From: DASTYK01 sp964430275 | Lineage (GTDB): Bacteria; Gemmatimonadota; Gemmatimonadetes; Longimicrobiales; RSA9 | NCBI GenBank assembly: GCA_964430275.1 | Contig: CAYSGF010000348.1 | Span: 1-22,760 of the forward strand | Direction of reading: 5' to 3' | DNA: 22,760 nt | In this document: positions 21,931-22,760 of the stretch, one piece after another | Layout: the number at the start of each line of letters is the position of its first letter | How positions within the stretch are numbered: position 1 is the stretch's first letter | Program-made: the position numbers and the translations under genes | The notes under the pieces: model-generated | The model's input: the letters and a program-made list of their open reading frames with translations, nothing else | The model's database searches: none | What the model was told of the DNA's origin: nothing

Positions 21931-21965
21931 GTGGCGCGAAGTGGGATGGAGTGGGGGAAAGTGGG
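21931..21965 (+). promoter_or_regulatory. MraZ operator: GTGG(G) boxes at 10-base steps
   Basis: GTGGG occurs at 21941, 21951 and 21961, with a degenerate GTGGC at 21931, all in the same 10-base phase. MraZ is known to bind short direct repeats with a TGGG core and 10-base periodicity upstream of its own gene. The array lies over the predicted start site, fitting autorepression. Confidence 0.85.
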
Positions 21966-22005
21966 TAACCCGGTCCGTGGGACCGCCTCCGAAGCGAGGA
22001 TTTGA

Positions 22006-22461
22006 GTGGCCGGCACGCGCGCCCCGTCGCGGGTCAAATTTCTGGGCAGTTACCAGAACCAGCTCGACAGCAAGGGTCGGGTCAGTCTGCCAGCCGCGTT
22101 TCGGCGGGAGGCGGCGGACCAGGCGTTCGTGCTGATTCAGGCGCATGCGCCGTCGCTGACGCTGTACCCGGAAGGGACGTGGGCGGAGGTGGAGGAGCGT
22201 TTGCAGGATCTGCTGCGGCGACAGCCGGAGGCACGGCTGTGGGTGCTGCGGATGATGTCGAACGCGGTGGAGGTGGTGCCGGACGCGCAGGGACGGATTC
22301 TGATCCCGGCGCGTCTGAAGGACGCGGCGGAGCTGGACGCGCAGGCGTTGCTGGTGGGAGCGATCGACAAGGTGGAGATCTGGAACCCGGACCGGTTCGA
22401 GGGCGCCGTGAGCGATCAGGGCGGCGATTTCGAGCGGTTCGCAACGCAGATCTTCCTGTAG
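22006..22461 (+). CDS. mraZ: MraZ, transcriptional regulator of the division and cell wall cluster
   Basis: The start is GTG 22006 with GAGGA 5 bases before it. The 151-residue protein has two SpoVT/AbrB-like repeats, with DSKGRVSLPAAFR at 21-33 and DAQGRILIPARLK at 93-105, the two DXXXR signatures of the family. MraZ forms a ring that binds direct repeats and represses the dcw operon. Its operator is visible 40 bases upstream. Its stop TAG shares one base with the GTG start of rsmH, so the pair is coupled. Confidence 0.96.
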   Translation: MAGTRAPSRVKFLGSYQNQLDSKGRVSLPAAFRREAADQAFVLIQAHAPSLTLYPEGTWAEVEERLQDLLRRQPEARLWVLRMMSNAVEVVPDAQGRILIPARLKDAAELDAQALLVGAIDKVEIWNPDRFEGAVSDQGGDFERFATQIFL

Positions 22462-22760
22462 TGGCGCGGGGCTACCACGAGCCGGTGATGGTGCGCGAAG
22501 TGGTGGCGCACCTGGAGGCGGAGTGCGGGGGCGTCTACTTCGACGGCACGCTGGGTGGTGGCGGGCACACGGAGGCGATCCTCGAGGCGAGCGAGGCGAC
22601 GCGCGTGATCGGCGTTGACCAGGATCGGGAGGCGCTTGCGGAGGCGCGAGTCCGGCTGGCGCGGTTTGGAGTGCGGGTCGTGTTCGTGGAGTCGAATTTT
22701 GCGGATGCGGCGGAGCAGGGGAGTGAGCCGCTGCAGGGCGCGCTGCTGGACCTGGGCATT
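22461..22760 (+). CDS. rsmH: RsmH, 16S rRNA (cytosine1402-N4)-methyltransferase, 5' part
   Basis: The gene starts at GTG 22461 and is cut by the right edge after 100 codons; the full family length is about 300. YHEPVMVREV opens the protein, SAM-binding motif DGTLGGGGHTEAIL is at 28-41, GVDQD at 51-55, and the visible part ends in GALLDLGI, where the family continues with S and the next motif. It methylates C1402 of 16S rRNA with SAM. The position after mraZ is the standard dcw order. Confidence 0.95.
   Translation, partial: MARGYHEPVMVREVVAHLEAECGGVYFDGTLGGGGHTEAILEASEATRVIGVDQDREALAEARVRLARFGVRVVFVESNFADAAEQGSEPLQGALLDLGI

Noticed and set aside
1..22760. CRISPR array, insertion sequence, prophage or toxin-antitoxin system
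   Set aside because: No regular direct repeats with spacers, transposase motifs, phage genes or toxin-like pairs were seen.

Overview
This is a high-GC window from a free-living bacterium with a chromosomal, non-mobile layout. Gene content suggests the Gemmatimonadota or a nearby high-GC phylum: a PATAN/DUF4388-TPR protein inside a chemosensory operon, an HD-GYP protein fused to TPRs, a mraZ-rsmH gene pair, many exported gluzincin peptidases and TPR proteins. There is no rRNA or other marker that fixes the phylum, so this is inference. I saw no insertion sequence, prophage or CRISPR array.

Layout. Positions 1-5202 are the tail of a chemosensory operon on the plus strand: a DnaA-type AAA+ ATPase (open at the left edge), a PATAN-TPR protein, cheR, cheD and cheB, all touching or overlapping. 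A membrane-anchored HExxH peptidase (5192-6298) overlaps the end of cheB. After a 197-base structured leader come a lipoprotein, a TPR/HD-GYP protein that could degrade c-di-GMP, and a tiny membrane protein. A large cytoplasmic GAF-PAS hybrid histidine kinase faces them on the minus strand. A tRNA-Val(UAC) follows, then a Rieske oxygenase on the minus strand.

Positions 13740-16944 hold the two most interesting signals. Divergent from the Rieske gene is a sigma70-like promoter followed at once by a 28-codon leader peptide with five Tyr codons in eight. An antiterminator/terminator pair comes next, and then phhA (phenylalanine 4-hydroxylase, which makes Tyr). This looks like a classical Tyr attenuator. 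Downstream of phhA is a small membrane protein whose reading frame is interrupted by one UGA. The frame continues for 52 codons into a second conserved-looking part with a membrane helix, and the UGA is followed by a bacterial-type SECIS hairpin with a GGUC loop at the expected distance. It is a candidate selenoprotein that standard gene calling would cut in half. An M1-type peptidase starts 12 bases after its true end, so phhA, the selenoprotein and the peptidase may form one transcript.

The last part holds a DECR1-like 2,4-dienoyl-CoA reductase (minus), two small genes with overlapping 3' ends, an exported TPR protein ending at a strong terminator, a YegS/DagK-type lipid kinase (minus), and the start of the division/cell-wall cluster: a promoter, 10-base-phased MraZ boxes, mraZ and the first 100 codons of rsmH, which runs off the right edge.
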